Assembly: GCA_041946755.1 (NCBI GenBank)
Contig: JBHGBB010000050.1
Span: 1 to 19,579 of the forward strand
Length of the DNA stretch: 19,579 nt
From: JBHGBB01 sp041946755
GTDB taxonomy: Bacteria > UBP4 > UBA4092 > JAOAEQ01
Reading direction: 5' to 3'
The translations under genes and the position numbers were made by a program. The notes beneath the pieces were generated by a model. The model was not told the origin of the DNA. It was given only the letters and a program-made list of their open reading frames with translations, and ran no database searches. The first letter of the stretch is position 1, and each line of letters begins with the position of its first letter. Below, in pieces: positions 6,094 through 13,826 of this stretch.

Positions 6094-6121
6094 TAATTCT
6101 TTTCCATTTGGTAAAGAATTA
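6094..6121. repeat. Hairpin 1 of a related pair
   Basis: TAATTCTTTTCC (6094-6105), loop ATTT, GGTAAAGAATTA (6110-6121): a 12-bp stem with one T/T mismatch. It closely resembles the hairpin at 6149-6176, with the loop in the opposite orientation (ATTT against AAAT). Confidence 0.6.
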
Positions 6122-6148
6122 GTTTGTATAGAAATTGAACACCATCCC

Positions 6149-6176
6149 TAATCTTTTGCCAAATGGCAAAAGATTA
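6149..6176. repeat. Hairpin 2 of a related pair
   Basis: TAATCTTTTGCC (6149-6160), loop AAAT, GGCAAAAGATTA (6165-6176): a perfect 12-bp stem. It resembles the hairpin 28 bases upstream. It lacks a following T-run, so a terminator role is unlikely; an interspersed repeat or RNA structure fits better. Confidence 0.65.
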
Positions 6177-6185
6177 TTCTAGTGA

Positions 6186-6204
6186 GGGCGAGGAAACCTA
6201 GCCC
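6186..6204. repeat. Small interspersed hairpin of the GTAGGGGCGAG type
   Basis: GGGC (6186-6189) pairs with GCCC (6201-6204) and AGG (6191-6193) with CCT (6197-6199), around one G/A mismatch and an AAA loop, set in GAGGGCGAGGAAACCTAGCC. It resembles a repeat (TAGGGGCGAG...CTCGCCCCTA) seen in many bacterial genomes; this copy looks degenerate. Confidence 0.5.
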
Positions 6205-6377
6205 CTACCATACACACTAGCACTATGCCCTGACTCCAATCCCTATTATCTCTATCGCAGCACTTATCCCGATTATTGGTTCAATTTCGGTTAGCTATCA
6301 TCTACCGCATCCATCTATGCTATCTATACCCTCTATTGGATTTAATACCAAAATTTCGTCCGGATTTGAACTTATAC

Positions 6378-6421
6378 CGGAGTTGCACCGAACGAGATCG
6401 ATCTCGTTCGGTGCAACTCCG
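6378..6421. repeat. Perfect 44-bp palindrome without spacer
   Basis: The left arm 6378-6399 (CGGAGTTGCACCGAACGAGA, then TC) is the exact reverse complement of the right arm 6400-6421, with the symmetry axis inside ATCGAT and two overlapping GATC sites at the centre. No base separates the arms. The symmetry stops exactly at 6377/6422. It lies about 110 bases before the nuo promoter boxes. As RNA it would form a stem of about 20 bp with a 4-base loop; as DNA it could extrude as a cruciform or bind a dimeric protein. Confidence 0.85.
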
Positions 6422-6516
6422 CTGGAAAATAATAGAGATTTCTAAATGGTAATCGAAAATCGACCATATGCTTCTTTTTTCTGATATATTCAAATTATTT
6501 TCGATTATATTGCGAT

Positions 6517-6534
6517 AAGATACTAAAATATCTT
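6517..6534. promoter_or_regulatory. Candidate operator overlapping the nuo -35 box
   Basis: AAGATA (6517-6522) and TATCTT (6529-6534) are inverted copies around 6 bases. The right half overlaps the first bases of the proposed -35 box (TTGAAT, 6533-6538), a position where a repressor or activator could act. The repeat is short and AT-rich, so chance is a real possibility. Confidence 0.25.
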
Positions 6535-6562
6535 GAATTATGTATTCTGTTAGAAGTATAAT
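6533..6562 (+). promoter_or_regulatory. Sigma70-like promoter of the nuo operon
   Basis: TTGAAT (6533-6538) and a consensus TATAAT (6557-6562) are 18 bases apart. Transcription would start near 6569, giving a leader of about 40 bases before nuoA. The location immediately upstream of a 13-gene operon and after a terminator makes it the natural promoter. Confidence 0.6.
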
Positions 6563-6608
6563 GTTTTAAAGTATATCGCAGCACCAATCGCCATTAGGAG
6601 CTAGATTT

Positions 6609-6962
6609 ATGCTGGAATACTATCCGATTCTGATCTTATTTATTTTTGCATTTTGCATCAGTGCCGGGATGATTCTCTTCTCGGCATTATTCGGTCCTCG
6701 CAAAAAGAATGCTGCTAAATCGATGCCTTATGAATGCGGGGTGGTCCCCACCGGCAATGCCCGACTCCGGTTCTCAATTAAATATTACTTGGTGGCAATG
6801 CTGTTTATCATCTTCGATATCGAAGTCGCGTTCCTCTATCCCTGGGCAGTGGTTTTCAAACAACTGAAAATATTCGGTTTAATTGAAATGGGGATATTTA
6901 TTATTATTCTCCTGGTCGGGTATCTCTATGCCTGGAAAAAAGGAGCGCTTGACTGGGATTAA
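6609..6962 (+). CDS. nuoA: NADH-quinone oxidoreductase subunit A
   Basis: 117 residues, a usual length for NuoA. Three membrane helices (about residues 5-27, 59-81 and 86-108) flank a loop with MPYECGVVPTGNARLRFSIK, and helix 2 carries the signature FDIEVAFLYPW with the conserved acidic residues. NuoA sits in the membrane arm next to NuoH and NuoJ, where its loop helps line the quinone entrance. AGGAG at 6596-6600 supports the ATG. First gene of the complex I operon, with a consensus-like promoter about 50 bases upstream; 24 bases separate it from nuoB. Confidence 0.97.
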   Translation: MLEYYPILILFIFAFCISAGMILFSALFGPRKKNAAKSMPYECGVVPTGNARLRFSIKYYLVAMLFIIFDIEVAFLYPWAVVFKQLKIFGLIEMGIFIIILLVGYLYAWKKGALDWD

Positions 6963-6986
6963 AAACCGCATTGGTGTGAATAGATT

Positions 6987-7466
6987 ATGGGATTAGAAAA
7001 TAAATTGGGTCAAATTATCGGTGACAATATTTTACTTACTACGGTCGAGCAAGCGATCAACTGGTCTCGGAAATCGTCGTTATGGCCGTTAGGATTCGGA
7101 TTAGCATGTTGTGCTATCGAGATGATGTCAGCCAGCGCCTCCCGATTCGATATCGCCCGGTTCGGGTCGGAAATATTCCGGCCATCTCCCCGGCAAGCGG
7201 ACCTGATGATTGTTTCCGGCCGGGTATCGAAAAAGATGGCCCCGGTGATTAAACAGCTCTATGACCAGATGGCAGAACCGAAATGGGTCATCTCGATGGG
7301 CGCTTGTGCCTCTTCTGGCGGGGTATTCGATAACTATGCCATCGTTCAAGGAGTAGATTTGATTATACCGGTAGATATCTATATTCCCGGTTGTCCTCCG
7401 AGACCGGAACAGCTGCTCGATGGGATTATGCAGTTACAGAAGAAAATCCAGCAGGAAAAATTATAA
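6987..7466 (+). CDS. nuoB: NADH-quinone oxidoreductase subunit B
   Basis: 159 residues, full length. It carries the ligands of the terminal cluster N2: the adjacent pair Cys41-Cys42 (GLACCAIEMM), Cys107 (MGACASSGG) and Cys136 (IPGCPPRPEQLLDG). N2 passes electrons to the quinone bound between NuoB and NuoD in the peripheral arm. The RPSPRQADLMIVSGRV stretch is also characteristic. Only a weak ribosome site (GGTG) precedes the ATG. Downstream lies a 52-base spacer with a 16-base direct repeat. Confidence 0.97.
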   Translation: MGLENKLGQIIGDNILLTTVEQAINWSRKSSLWPLGFGLACCAIEMMSASASRFDIARFGSEIFRPSPRQADLMIVSGRVSKKMAPVIKQLYDQMAEPKWVISMGACASSGGVFDNYAIVQGVDLIIPVDIYIPGCPPRPEQLLDGIMQLQKKIQQEKL

Positions 7467-7467
7467 T

Positions 7468-7506
7468 TTAGATTACACAGATTTTGAAAATTAGATTACA
7501 CAGATT
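7468..7506. repeat. 16-base direct repeat in the nuoB-nuoC spacer
   Basis: TTAGATTACACAGATT occurs at 7468-7483 and 7491-7506, separated by TTGAAAA. The second copy ends 12 bases before the nuoC ATG, and no Shine-Dalgarno sequence remains in that gap. Confidence 0.85.
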
Positions 7507-7518
7507 ACTTATCTTGAT

Positions 7519-8022
7519 ATGGAACTAGATTTTACCATCAATAAACTACAAGATAAATTCCCGGAATCGATCAATTCAATCCAAACCTTCCGGAAAGAAG
7601 TAACGATATATCTCAAAAAAGAGGTCTTGGTTGAAGTCTGCCGATTCCTGTATGACCATCCGGAACTTTCCTATCATTACTTATCCGATCTCAGCGGAGT
7701 AGATTATTTAACGTTAAATAAAGATAACCACCGGCAAGAACCCCGATTCGGGATTGCATATCATCTCTATTCCCATAAACTAAACAATCGGATTCGGTTG
7801 AAAGTTCTAGTCGATGAATCGGAAAACGTTCCTTCAGTGGTTTCGGTTTGGCAAGGAGCGAATTGGCAGGAACGGGAAATATATGATCAGTTTGGGATTA
7901 AGTTTGAAGGCCATCCGGATTTGCGCCGGATCCTGAATCCGGACCATTTGGAAACCCATCCGTTGCGGAAAGATTATCCGCTCCAGGGACTGGATGAACC
8001 GTATATGGTAGAACCGAAGTAG
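7519..8022 (+). CDS. nuoC: NADH-quinone oxidoreductase subunit C
   Basis: 167 residues, a usual length for an unfused NuoC (30-kDa subunit); it is not joined to NuoD as in E. coli. The signature WQEREIYDQFGIKFEGHPDL followed by RRIL and HPLRKDYP identifies it. It is a structural subunit of the connecting arm packed against NuoD and NuoB, without cofactors of its own. No ribosome site is visible before the ATG; the upstream spacer is a direct repeat. A later in-frame ATG would remove conserved N-terminal sequence, so this start is preferred. Confidence 0.95.
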   Translation: MELDFTINKLQDKFPESINSIQTFRKEVTIYLKKEVLVEVCRFLYDHPELSYHYLSDLSGVDYLTLNKDNHRQEPRFGIAYHLYSHKLNNRIRLKVLVDESENVPSVVSVWQGANWQEREIYDQFGIKFEGHPDLRRILNPDHLETHPLRKDYPLQGLDEPYMVEPK

Positions 8023-8033
8023 ATCATTGCAAA

Positions 8034-8054
8034 TTTAGCATTTAGCATTTAGCA
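8034..8054. repeat. TTTAGCA tandem repeat, copy in the nuoC-nuoD spacer
   Basis: Three exact 7-base units TTTAGCA. The same unit occurs twice before nuoK (15997-16010) and once before nuoL (16427-16433), each time near a CCGCC hairpin. A small hairpin ATTCGA-GGCG-TCGAAT follows at 8061-8076. Confidence 0.8.
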
Positions 8055-8119
8055 TTTTAAATTCGAGGCGTCGAATGAAATAGTCAGATATCAGTCTTTG
8101 AGTTAACTTATTTAACTAT

Positions 8120-8142
8120 TTAATCCGCCTTAGGCGGATTAA
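8120..8142. repeat. CCGCC/GGCGG hairpin upstream of nuoD
   Basis: TTAATCCGCC (8120-8129), loop TTA, GGCGGATTAA (8133-8142): a perfect 10-bp stem ending 22 bases before the nuoD ATG. It belongs to the same hairpin family as those at 16015-16031 and 16438-16454. There is no T-run, and it lies inside an operon, so it is not a typical terminator. Confidence 0.8.
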
Positions 8143-8164
8143 CCATTTAACTTCGTTTTAAATT

Positions 8165-9361
8165 ATGAACGAAATTATGCAAGATAAACCACTAAAGACC
8201 GAGACGATGATCCTGAACATGGGGCCGCAGCATCCGAGCACGCATGGGGTATTGCGGCTGGTATTAGAGCTTGATGGCGAGAAAATCGTCAATTGCGTTC
8301 CGCATATGGGATATCTCCATACCGGAATCGAAAAGACCATGGAGAATAAAACCTACCATCAGGCGATAGTATGTACCGACCGGGTGGATTATCTGGCACC
8401 GATGTCGAATAATCTGGCGTATTGTTTAGCGGTAGAGAAACTGCTGGATATCGAAATCCCCAAACGCGCGCAATATCTCAGAGTCTTATTAGCGGAATTA
8501 ACCCGGATAAAATCGCATCTGGTTTGGTTAGGCAGCCATGCCATGGATTTAGGTGCGATGAGTGTATTTCTCTATTGTTTCCGGGAACGGGAGAAAATCG
8601 TTGATATCTATGAGAGTTTAAGTGGAGTTCGGATGATGAGTAGTTATATCCGCATCGGTGGTTTGGCGCAAGAGGTATCAGCCGATTTTGTTCCGAAGGT
8701 AAGAGATATCCTCGAAACATTCCCGATTCGGATTCGAGAATATGAAGATTTATTAACTCATAATCCGATATTCCTGAATCGAACGAAAAATATCGGGATA
8801 TTATCGGTAGAAGATGCGATTAATATCGGGGTTAGCGGCCCGAATTTACGCGGGTCCGGAGTTAAATGGGATATCCGGAAATCGAATCCCTATTCGAGTT
8901 ATCAGGATTTCCAGTTCGAAATCCCGACCGGAACAACCGGCGATGTCTATGACCGATATCTGGTCCGGGTAGCGGAAATGAAACAGAGTCTGAAGATAAT
9001 TAAACAGGTTATCGATACTCTACCTCCCGGCCCGATTATGGCTGAAGCCGGGAAATATACTCCTCCTTCGCGGGATGCAATTAAAAAGAATATGGAAGAG
9101 TTAATCCATCATTTTCTATTGATGACGGTCGGGTTCGAGCCGCCGGTCGGAGAAGTATACCATAGTATCGAAGGGCCGAAAGGGGAACTAGGATTCTATA
9201 TAGTCAGCGATGGTACCGGAAAACCATATCGGGTCCGGATTCGACCGCCATCGTTTATCAATCTGCAAGCGTTACCGAAACTGGTAGTTGGTCATTATAT
9301 CGCTGATGTGATTGCGATTATCGGCAGCCTAGATTTTGTTCTCGGGGAAGTGGATCGCTAA
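8165..9361 (+). CDS. nuoD: NADH-quinone oxidoreductase subunit D
   Basis: 398 residues, full length. The family begins with MGPQHPSTHGVLRL and HMGYLHTGIEKTMENKTYHQ and ends with DFVLGEVDR, all present. His28 and Tyr76 fit the positions of the quinone head-group ligands known from Thermus (His38 and Tyr87), allowing for a small length difference. NuoD derives from the large subunit of NiFe hydrogenases but has lost the metal-binding cysteines, and forms the quinone cavity with NuoB. Met1 (8165) and Met5 (8177) are both possible starts; neither has a visible ribosome site, and the spacer before them is made of repeats. Confidence 0.97.
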   Translation: MNEIMQDKPLKTETMILNMGPQHPSTHGVLRLVLELDGEKIVNCVPHMGYLHTGIEKTMENKTYHQAIVCTDRVDYLAPMSNNLAYCLAVEKLLDIEIPKRAQYLRVLLAELTRIKSHLVWLGSHAMDLGAMSVFLYCFREREKIVDIYESLSGVRMMSSYIRIGGLAQEVSADFVPKVRDILETFPIRIREYEDLLTHNPIFLNRTKNIGILSVEDAINIGVSGPNLRGSGVKWDIRKSNPYSSYQDFQFEIPTGTTGDVYDRYLVRVAEMKQSLKIIKQVIDTLPPGPIMAEAGKYTPPSRDAIKKNMEELIHHFLLMTVGFEPPVGEVYHSIEGPKGELGFYIVSDGTGKPYRVRIRPPSFINLQALPKLVVGHYIADVIAIIGSLDFVLGEVDR

Positions 9362-9378
9362 TACAAAATCAAATCCGA

Positions 9379-9406
9379 ATCCTCCTACGCTAAAGCTACG
9401 GAGGAT
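9379..9406. repeat. Interspersed hairpin repeat in the nuoD-nuoE spacer
   Basis: ATCCTCC (9379-9385) pairs with GGAGGAT (9400-9406); between them lies TACGCTAAAGCTAC. The string ACGCTAAAGCTACGGAGG resembles a repeat (TCCTCCGTAGCTTTAGCG...) that I recall from many genomes of uncultured bacteria. It is non-coding; the GGAGG is 40 bases from the nuoE start and so is not its ribosome site. Confidence 0.6.
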
Positions 9407-9444
9407 AAATATCGAAATTCGAAATAAAAATATAAAATATCCTT

Positions 9445-9909
9445 ATGTTGTCGGAATCAATAATTCAATCGTTAAATGAACTAATCAAAATATATCCGAA
9501 TAACCGGTCGGCATTGTTACCAGCATTGAACCTGGTACAACAAGAGATGGGATATATTTCAGTCGACTCGATGCGGGATATCGCCGTTTTCCTTGATATC
9601 GAACCGATCGAAGTTGAAGAAACCATGAGTTATTATACTACCTTCCATCGGGAACCGATCGGTAAATATCTGATTCAGGTATGTACTAATATCTCCTGCT
9701 CGTTACTTGGTGCAGAGCATCTGGTTGAGTATCTAAAACAAAAGTTAGGAATTGGAATTAACCAGACTACCCCGGATAAAAAATTTACACTGGTTACTGT
9801 TGAATGTCTTGGCGCTTGCGATACCGCGCCGGTGATGATGATAAATCAAGAGTATTACCATAAACTAACCCCGGAAAAAATCGATGCGATTTTAGCGTCG
9901 TTACCTTAA
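9445..9909 (+). CDS. nuoE: NADH-quinone oxidoreductase subunit E
   Basis: 154 residues, typical length. It carries the thioredoxin-like [2Fe-2S] cluster N1a with ligands Cys80 and Cys85 (VCTNISCSLLGAE) and Cys121 and Cys125 (VECLGACDTAPV). The N-terminal helical part includes LLPALNLVQQEMGYIS and MSYYTTFHREPIGKY. It is part of the NADH dehydrogenase module with NuoF and NuoG. The start has no clear ribosome site. One base separates its stop from the nuoF ATG, so translation of E and F is likely coupled. Confidence 0.96.
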   Translation: MLSESIIQSLNELIKIYPNNRSALLPALNLVQQEMGYISVDSMRDIAVFLDIEPIEVEETMSYYTTFHREPIGKYLIQVCTNISCSLLGAEHLVEYLKQKLGIGINQTTPDKKFTLVTVECLGACDTAPVMMINQEYYHKLTPEKIDAILASLP

Positions 9910-9910
9910 T

Positions 9911-11188
9911 ATGGACCAAATCGACCGAGTGTTATTACGCAATATCGATCAAGCAGCATCGTATACATTAGCGGTGTATCAACAAAATGGCGGGTACCAG
10001 GCGTTCCGGAAAGTGCTGGTAGATAACCAGCCGGTATCGATTATCGAGTTGATCAAGAAATCGGGATTGCGCGGTCGCGGTGGTGCCGGGTTCTTAACCG
10101 GATTAAAATGGAGTTTTATCCCGAAAGATATCCCAAAACCGAAATATCTGGTTTGTAACGCCGATGAAGGGGAACCGGGAACATTCAAAGACCGGATGAT
10201 TATCGAACATAATCCATTATTATTACTGGAAGGGATAAGTATCACCTCGTATGCCATCGGAGCTAATAAAGCGTTTATTTATATCCGGGGAGAATATATT
10301 CAAGGTGCGATGCGATTAGAACAGGCGATACAAGAAGCCTATGCGCAAGGATATTTAGGAACCAATATCCTAGGTTCTGGGTATGATTTGGATATCTATC
10401 TCTATCGCGGTGCGGGCTCGTATGAATGCGGGGAAGAGACCGCGATGCTCGAATCCCTGGAAGGCAAACGCGGCGAACCGCGCGTGAAACCGCCATTCCC
10501 GGCAATCGTCGGATTATATGGCTGCCCAACCGTAGTGAATAATGTCGAAACTTTATCGAGTATCCCGAACATCATCTTAAATCAGCAGGAAGTTATCGGT
10601 TCATCTGATACGGTTAAAAGACCGGAAACGAAACTCTATGCGGTAAGTGGTCATGTGAATAAACCGGGAGTATATGAATTACCGATGGGAATTCCGTTAC
10701 GTACTTTGATCTATGATATCGCCGGCGGGATGAAAGCTAACCGGAAATTGAAAGCGGTGCTACCTGGTGGCGCGTCCGCCTCGTTATTAACCGACCAGGA
10801 GTTGGATACCCATCTCGATTTCGATTCGTTACAGCATGCCGGGTCGATGCTGGGGTCAGCGGCAGTCATCGTTATGGATGAAACCGTATGTATGGTCTGG
10901 CTAGCGCTGAGATTAACACGATTTTTCGCCCATGAATCCTGTGGGAAATGCACCCCATGCCGGGATGGGTTATCCTGGCTGGTGCAAATCCTGGATACTA
11001 TCGAATCCGGCAAAGGGAGAAAAGAAGATTTAGCGTTGATTTTAGATATCTGCGATAACATCAGTGGGAAAACGCTATGCGCATTAGCTGACGGTGCGAT
11101 AGCGCCGATCGTCAGTTCAATTAAACGGTTTAATGATGAATATGTATATCATATCGAATATAAAACCTGTTTGGTTAAATCGAAATAA
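9911..11188 (+). CDS. nuoF: NADH-quinone oxidoreductase subunit F (NADH- and FMN-binding)
   Basis: 425 residues, full length. The glycine-rich NADH/FMN region LRGRGGAGFLTGLKW (residues 53-67) is followed by VCNADEGEPGTFKDR (81-95) and YECGEETAMLESLEGKRGEP (171-190). Cluster N3 ligands are Cys344, Cys347 and Cys350 (ESCGKCTPCRDG) plus Cys390 (KTLCALADGA). This subunit accepts hydride from NADH onto FMN and feeds electrons to the iron-sulfur chain. There is no N- or C-terminal extra ferredoxin domain of the kind seen in electron-bifurcating hydrogenase subunits, which supports ordinary complex I. Six bases separate it from nuoG. Confidence 0.97.
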   Translation: MDQIDRVLLRNIDQAASYTLAVYQQNGGYQAFRKVLVDNQPVSIIELIKKSGLRGRGGAGFLTGLKWSFIPKDIPKPKYLVCNADEGEPGTFKDRMIIEHNPLLLLEGISITSYAIGANKAFIYIRGEYIQGAMRLEQAIQEAYAQGYLGTNILGSGYDLDIYLYRGAGSYECGEETAMLESLEGKRGEPRVKPPFPAIVGLYGCPTVVNNVETLSSIPNIILNQQEVIGSSDTVKRPETKLYAVSGHVNKPGVYELPMGIPLRTLIYDIAGGMKANRKLKAVLPGGASASLLTDQELDTHLDFDSLQHAGSMLGSAAVIVMDETVCMVWLALRLTRFFAHESCGKCTPCRDGLSWLVQILDTIESGKGRKEDLALILDICDNISGKTLCALADGAIAPIVSSIKRFNDEYVYHIEYKTCLVKSK

Positions 11189-11194
11189 TACCGT

Positions 11195-13825
11195 ATGGAA
11201 GTAAATCTAACGATAAATGATAAACCGGTAACAGTGCCGCAGGGGACAACGATTCTGCAAGCGGCGAAAAAGCTTGGGATTCGGGTTCCGACTTTCTGCT
11301 ATCATGCTCAGATGCTGCCGGTAGGCGCGTGTCGGGTATGTATGGTGGAAGTCGAAAAGATGGGGAAACTCCAGATCGCTTGCGCTACTCCGGTATCTGA
11401 AGGGATGAAGGTTAAAACCAATTCACCGGCTGCGGTTAAAGCGCAAAGAGGAGTAATCGAATTCCTGTTATTAAACCATCCGCTCGATTGCCCGGTCTGT
11501 GATAAAGGCGGCGAATGCGAGTTGCAAGACCTGACTTATCGGTTCGGGCCGAGTGCTAGTCGTTATATTTTCCCTAGATATAAGCATGAGCGGAAAAGTC
11601 TGGGCCCATTAATTGTCCGCGACCAAAACCGATGTATCCAATGCCGGCGTTGTGTCCGTATCTGCCGGGAATATCATGGGAAAAGCTGTTTAGGGACTAT
11701 CGACCGAGGATTCTATACCGAAATAGCGAGTTTCAATTTCGAATCTACTACCTGCGATTTCTGCGGGGATTGTATCGAAGTCTGTCCCGTAGGTGCGTTA
11801 ACCAGTAAACCTTTCCGGTTTAAAGCCCGGGTTTGGAATCTTAGTAAAACCGAAACCACCTGTCCATACTGCGCTGATGGATGCCGAATCAGTATCGAGT
11901 CTTTAGCTACTGAAATAAAACGTATCCGGCCGCGCCGGGTACCGGGAGAATATGTTAGCGATACCCATCTTTGTATGAAAGGATATTTTGGCTTTCAATT
12001 TATCAATCATCCTGACCGGATTAAAACCCCGCTGATTAAAAAAGACGGGCAGTTGGTTTCTGCATCCTGGGATGCAGCGTTGACTACGATTGCCAATCGA
12101 TTTGCTGAAATTAAGAAAGAGCATGGACCGGATGCAATTGCGGGATTAGGCTCTTCGCGATGCACTAATGAAGAGAACTATTTATTCCAGAAGTTTATGC
12201 GAACGGTTATCGGCACCAATAATATCGACTATTTAATGACTGACCGGGGCAGTGAATGGAACGAACTCTGGTTTAATCTGATTCCGAACAATATAACCTT
12301 TACTGATATTGAAAAGGCGAAAACGATTCTCATTATCGGAGCTGATATAAGTATCCAGAATCCGGTGCTGGGTTTGCATATCAAACAGGCGGTGATGCGG
12401 AATCAAACCCGGTTGATTGAACTGAACTCCGCACCGACTGATTTAAAACGGTTCACGACACATCCACTCATATGCAATGCGGGAAAAGAATTGGATGCAG
12501 CGAATGCTCTCGCCAAAAGTTTAATATTGCAGAACCTGGTAGATTTCGGTCGATTGCAGAATGAGGCTGAAGATAGTCAGGAATATCTGAAAACTTTAAA
12601 TCAGATTGCGATAGAGACCTTGCTAGAATCGAGCGGGTTGGATAACTCGATATTAACCGATGCGGTTAAAACATTAGCGCAAAGTGATAAGGCAGGAGAT
12701 ATGATTATCCTTTTCGGCCGGCAGGTGATAGAACATCCAGCCCGGAATCGGATTATCGCCGCCCTATCCAATCTAACCGTATTATTAAATAATCAAACGC
12801 GAGTTCTACCGTTATTTGAATATACCAACTCCCGGGGTGCAGTAGATATGGGGTTGGTACCGTTTCTGTATCCGGGATATCAGCGGACTGATGATAACGA
12901 AACGCAAACGAGATTCGGTAAGCTATGGAATTGCAGTTTACCGATTGCTAAGGGAATGAATGCGACTGAAATGTTCGAAGCTGCATTAGAAACTAAACTG
13001 CAAGCTATGTATATTATCGGCGAGAATCCCATCATGCGGGTTCCTGATAGAACGGTAGTTACAAAAGCCTTGGATACCCTTCAGTTTCTGGTAGTGCAGG
13101 ATATGTTTCTAACTGAAACTGCCCAATATGCTGATGTAGTCTTACCGGCATCGAGTTTCGCTGAAAAAGAAGGAACGTTTACTAATATCGAAGGCAAAGT
13201 TCAGAAGGTAACGCAGGCGATATATCCCTTGCATCATACAAAACCGGATTGGTGGATTCTAACTGAGTTAGCCAAACGGATGGAGACTCCGTGGCCATAT
13301 CGCCATTCATCCGAGATATTAGAAGAAATAATTACCAGTGTTCCATTATACAAATCCATTGAGATTAGTAAGTTAAATGGTCAGGGATATAACCTGCCGA
13401 TAATCGAACCATTTCAATTTGTATCAGCTACTCTCGATTTATTTGCTAAGAAAAGTAAATTGTACACGGAAACATTGAATACTGTTCCGGATAAAGATTC
13501 ATCGGAGTATCCTTTACTATTAGCTACCGGTAATCTCCTAACGCATTCCGGGAGTTTTACCCGATGGTCGGAAGTATTACATGAGCTTGCACCAGAGCCG
13601 CACCTATCTATACATCAGTCTGATGCCGACCGATATGGGATTACCGACAATGATATGGTTAAAGTCGAATCGAAAACAGGTGAAATAATCCTGAAAGCGC
13701 AGATAAGTAAAACCGTTGCCCCGGGAACTGTATTTATCCCGCAGAATTACCCTGAAGTAGCCGTCAATAGTTTAATGGATATTCACGAAAAGAGCACCAG
13801 AGTTAAATTAACTAAAGTAGGTTAA
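11195..13825 (+). CDS. nuoG: NADH-quinone oxidoreductase subunit G with an additional 4Fe-4S motif
   Basis: 876 residues. Clusters in order: [2Fe-2S] N1b (Cys35, Cys46, Cys49, Cys63); N5 (His95, Cys99, Cys102, Cys108); then a two-cluster ferredoxin segment with CIQCRRCVRIC (Cys147, 150, 153, 157) and CDFCGDCIEVCP (Cys187, 190, 193, 197). Classical NuoG has only the N4 quartet here (equivalents of 147, 150, 153, 197). An N7-type motif follows: Cys223, Cys226, Cys230, Cys260. The remainder (about 262-876) is a molybdopterin-oxidoreductase fold resembling formate dehydrogenase (GSSRCTNEENYLFQKF), but the catalytic Cys/Sec motif is replaced by TDRGSEW, so no Mo catalysis is expected. A C-terminal dinucleotide-binding-like domain (residues about 770-876, LLLATGNLLTHSGSFTRWSE) is retained. 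Its stop is one base before the nuoH ATG. Confidence 0.95.
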   Translation: MEVNLTINDKPVTVPQGTTILQAAKKLGIRVPTFCYHAQMLPVGACRVCMVEVEKMGKLQIACATPVSEGMKVKTNSPAAVKAQRGVIEFLLLNHPLDCPVCDKGGECELQDLTYRFGPSASRYIFPRYKHERKSLGPLIVRDQNRCIQCRRCVRICREYHGKSCLGTIDRGFYTEIASFNFESTTCDFCGDCIEVCPVGALTSKPFRFKARVWNLSKTETTCPYCADGCRISIESLATEIKRIRPRRVPGEYVSDTHLCMKGYFGFQFINHPDRIKTPLIKKDGQLVSASWDAALTTIANRFAEIKKEHGPDAIAGLGSSRCTNEENYLFQKFMRTVIGTNNIDYLMTDRGSEWNELWFNLIPNNITFTDIEKAKTILIIGADISIQNPVLGLHIKQAVMRNQTRLIELNSAPTDLKRFTTHPLICNAGKELDAANALAKSLILQNLVDFGRLQNEAEDSQEYLKTLNQIAIETLLESSGLDNSILTDAVKTLAQSDKAGDMIILFGRQVIEHPARNRIIAALSNLTVLLNNQTRVLPLFEYTNSRGAVDMGLVPFLYPGYQRTDDNETQTRFGKLWNCSLPIAKGMNATEMFEAALETKLQAMYIIGENPIMRVPDRTVVTKALDTLQFLVVQDMFLTETAQYADVVLPASSFAEKEGTFTNIEGKVQKVTQAIYPLHHTKPDWWILTELAKRMETPWPYRHSSEILEEIITSVPLYKSIEISKLNGQGYNLPIIEPFQFVSATLDLFAKKSKLYTETLNTVPDKDSSEYPLLLATGNLLTHSGSFTRWSEVLHELAPEPHLSIHQSDADRYGITDNDMVKVESKTGEIILKAQISKTVAPGTVFIPQNYPEVAVNSLMDIHEKSTRVKLTKVG

Positions 13826-13826
13826 T

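Larger units (their letters stand above)
5934..6608. other. 675-base gene-free region between the redox unit and the nuo operon
   Basis: No open frame here has a start, a ribosome site and recognisable protein sequence. The region holds, in order, the terminator at 5990-6040, two related hairpins (6094-6121, 6149-6176), an interspersed GGGC...GCCC hairpin (6186-6204), a 44-bp perfect palindrome (6378-6421), an inverted repeat (6517-6534) and a promoter (6533-6562). The part from about 6205 to 6375 shows no clear feature to me. Confidence 0.6.

Noticed and set aside
6238..6440. Possible gene remnant in the spacer before nuoA
   Set aside because: A hydrophobic-looking frame can be read, but it has no start or ribosome site, runs through the palindrome and has no recognisable family motif.
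6489..6504. FNR-type site upstream of nuoA (TGATATATTCAAA)
   Set aside because: The right half-site is shifted by one base and does not match ATCA; no symmetric TGAT-N4-ATCA core is present.
8120..8142. Transcription terminator inside the nuo operon
   Set aside because: The hairpin is strong but lacks a T-run, and identical types occur in front of nuoK and nuoL, so a repeat family explains it better.
10711..11061. Minus-strand open frame of 116 codons inside nuoF
   Set aside because: Mirror image of a strongly conserved gene; no promoter, ribosome site or recognisable protein.
11195..13825. nuoG as a catalytic formate dehydrogenase or hydrogenase
   Set aside because: The formate dehydrogenase Cys/Sec active-site motif is absent and no H-cluster motifs are seen; the gene lies in its normal place in a complete nuo operon.
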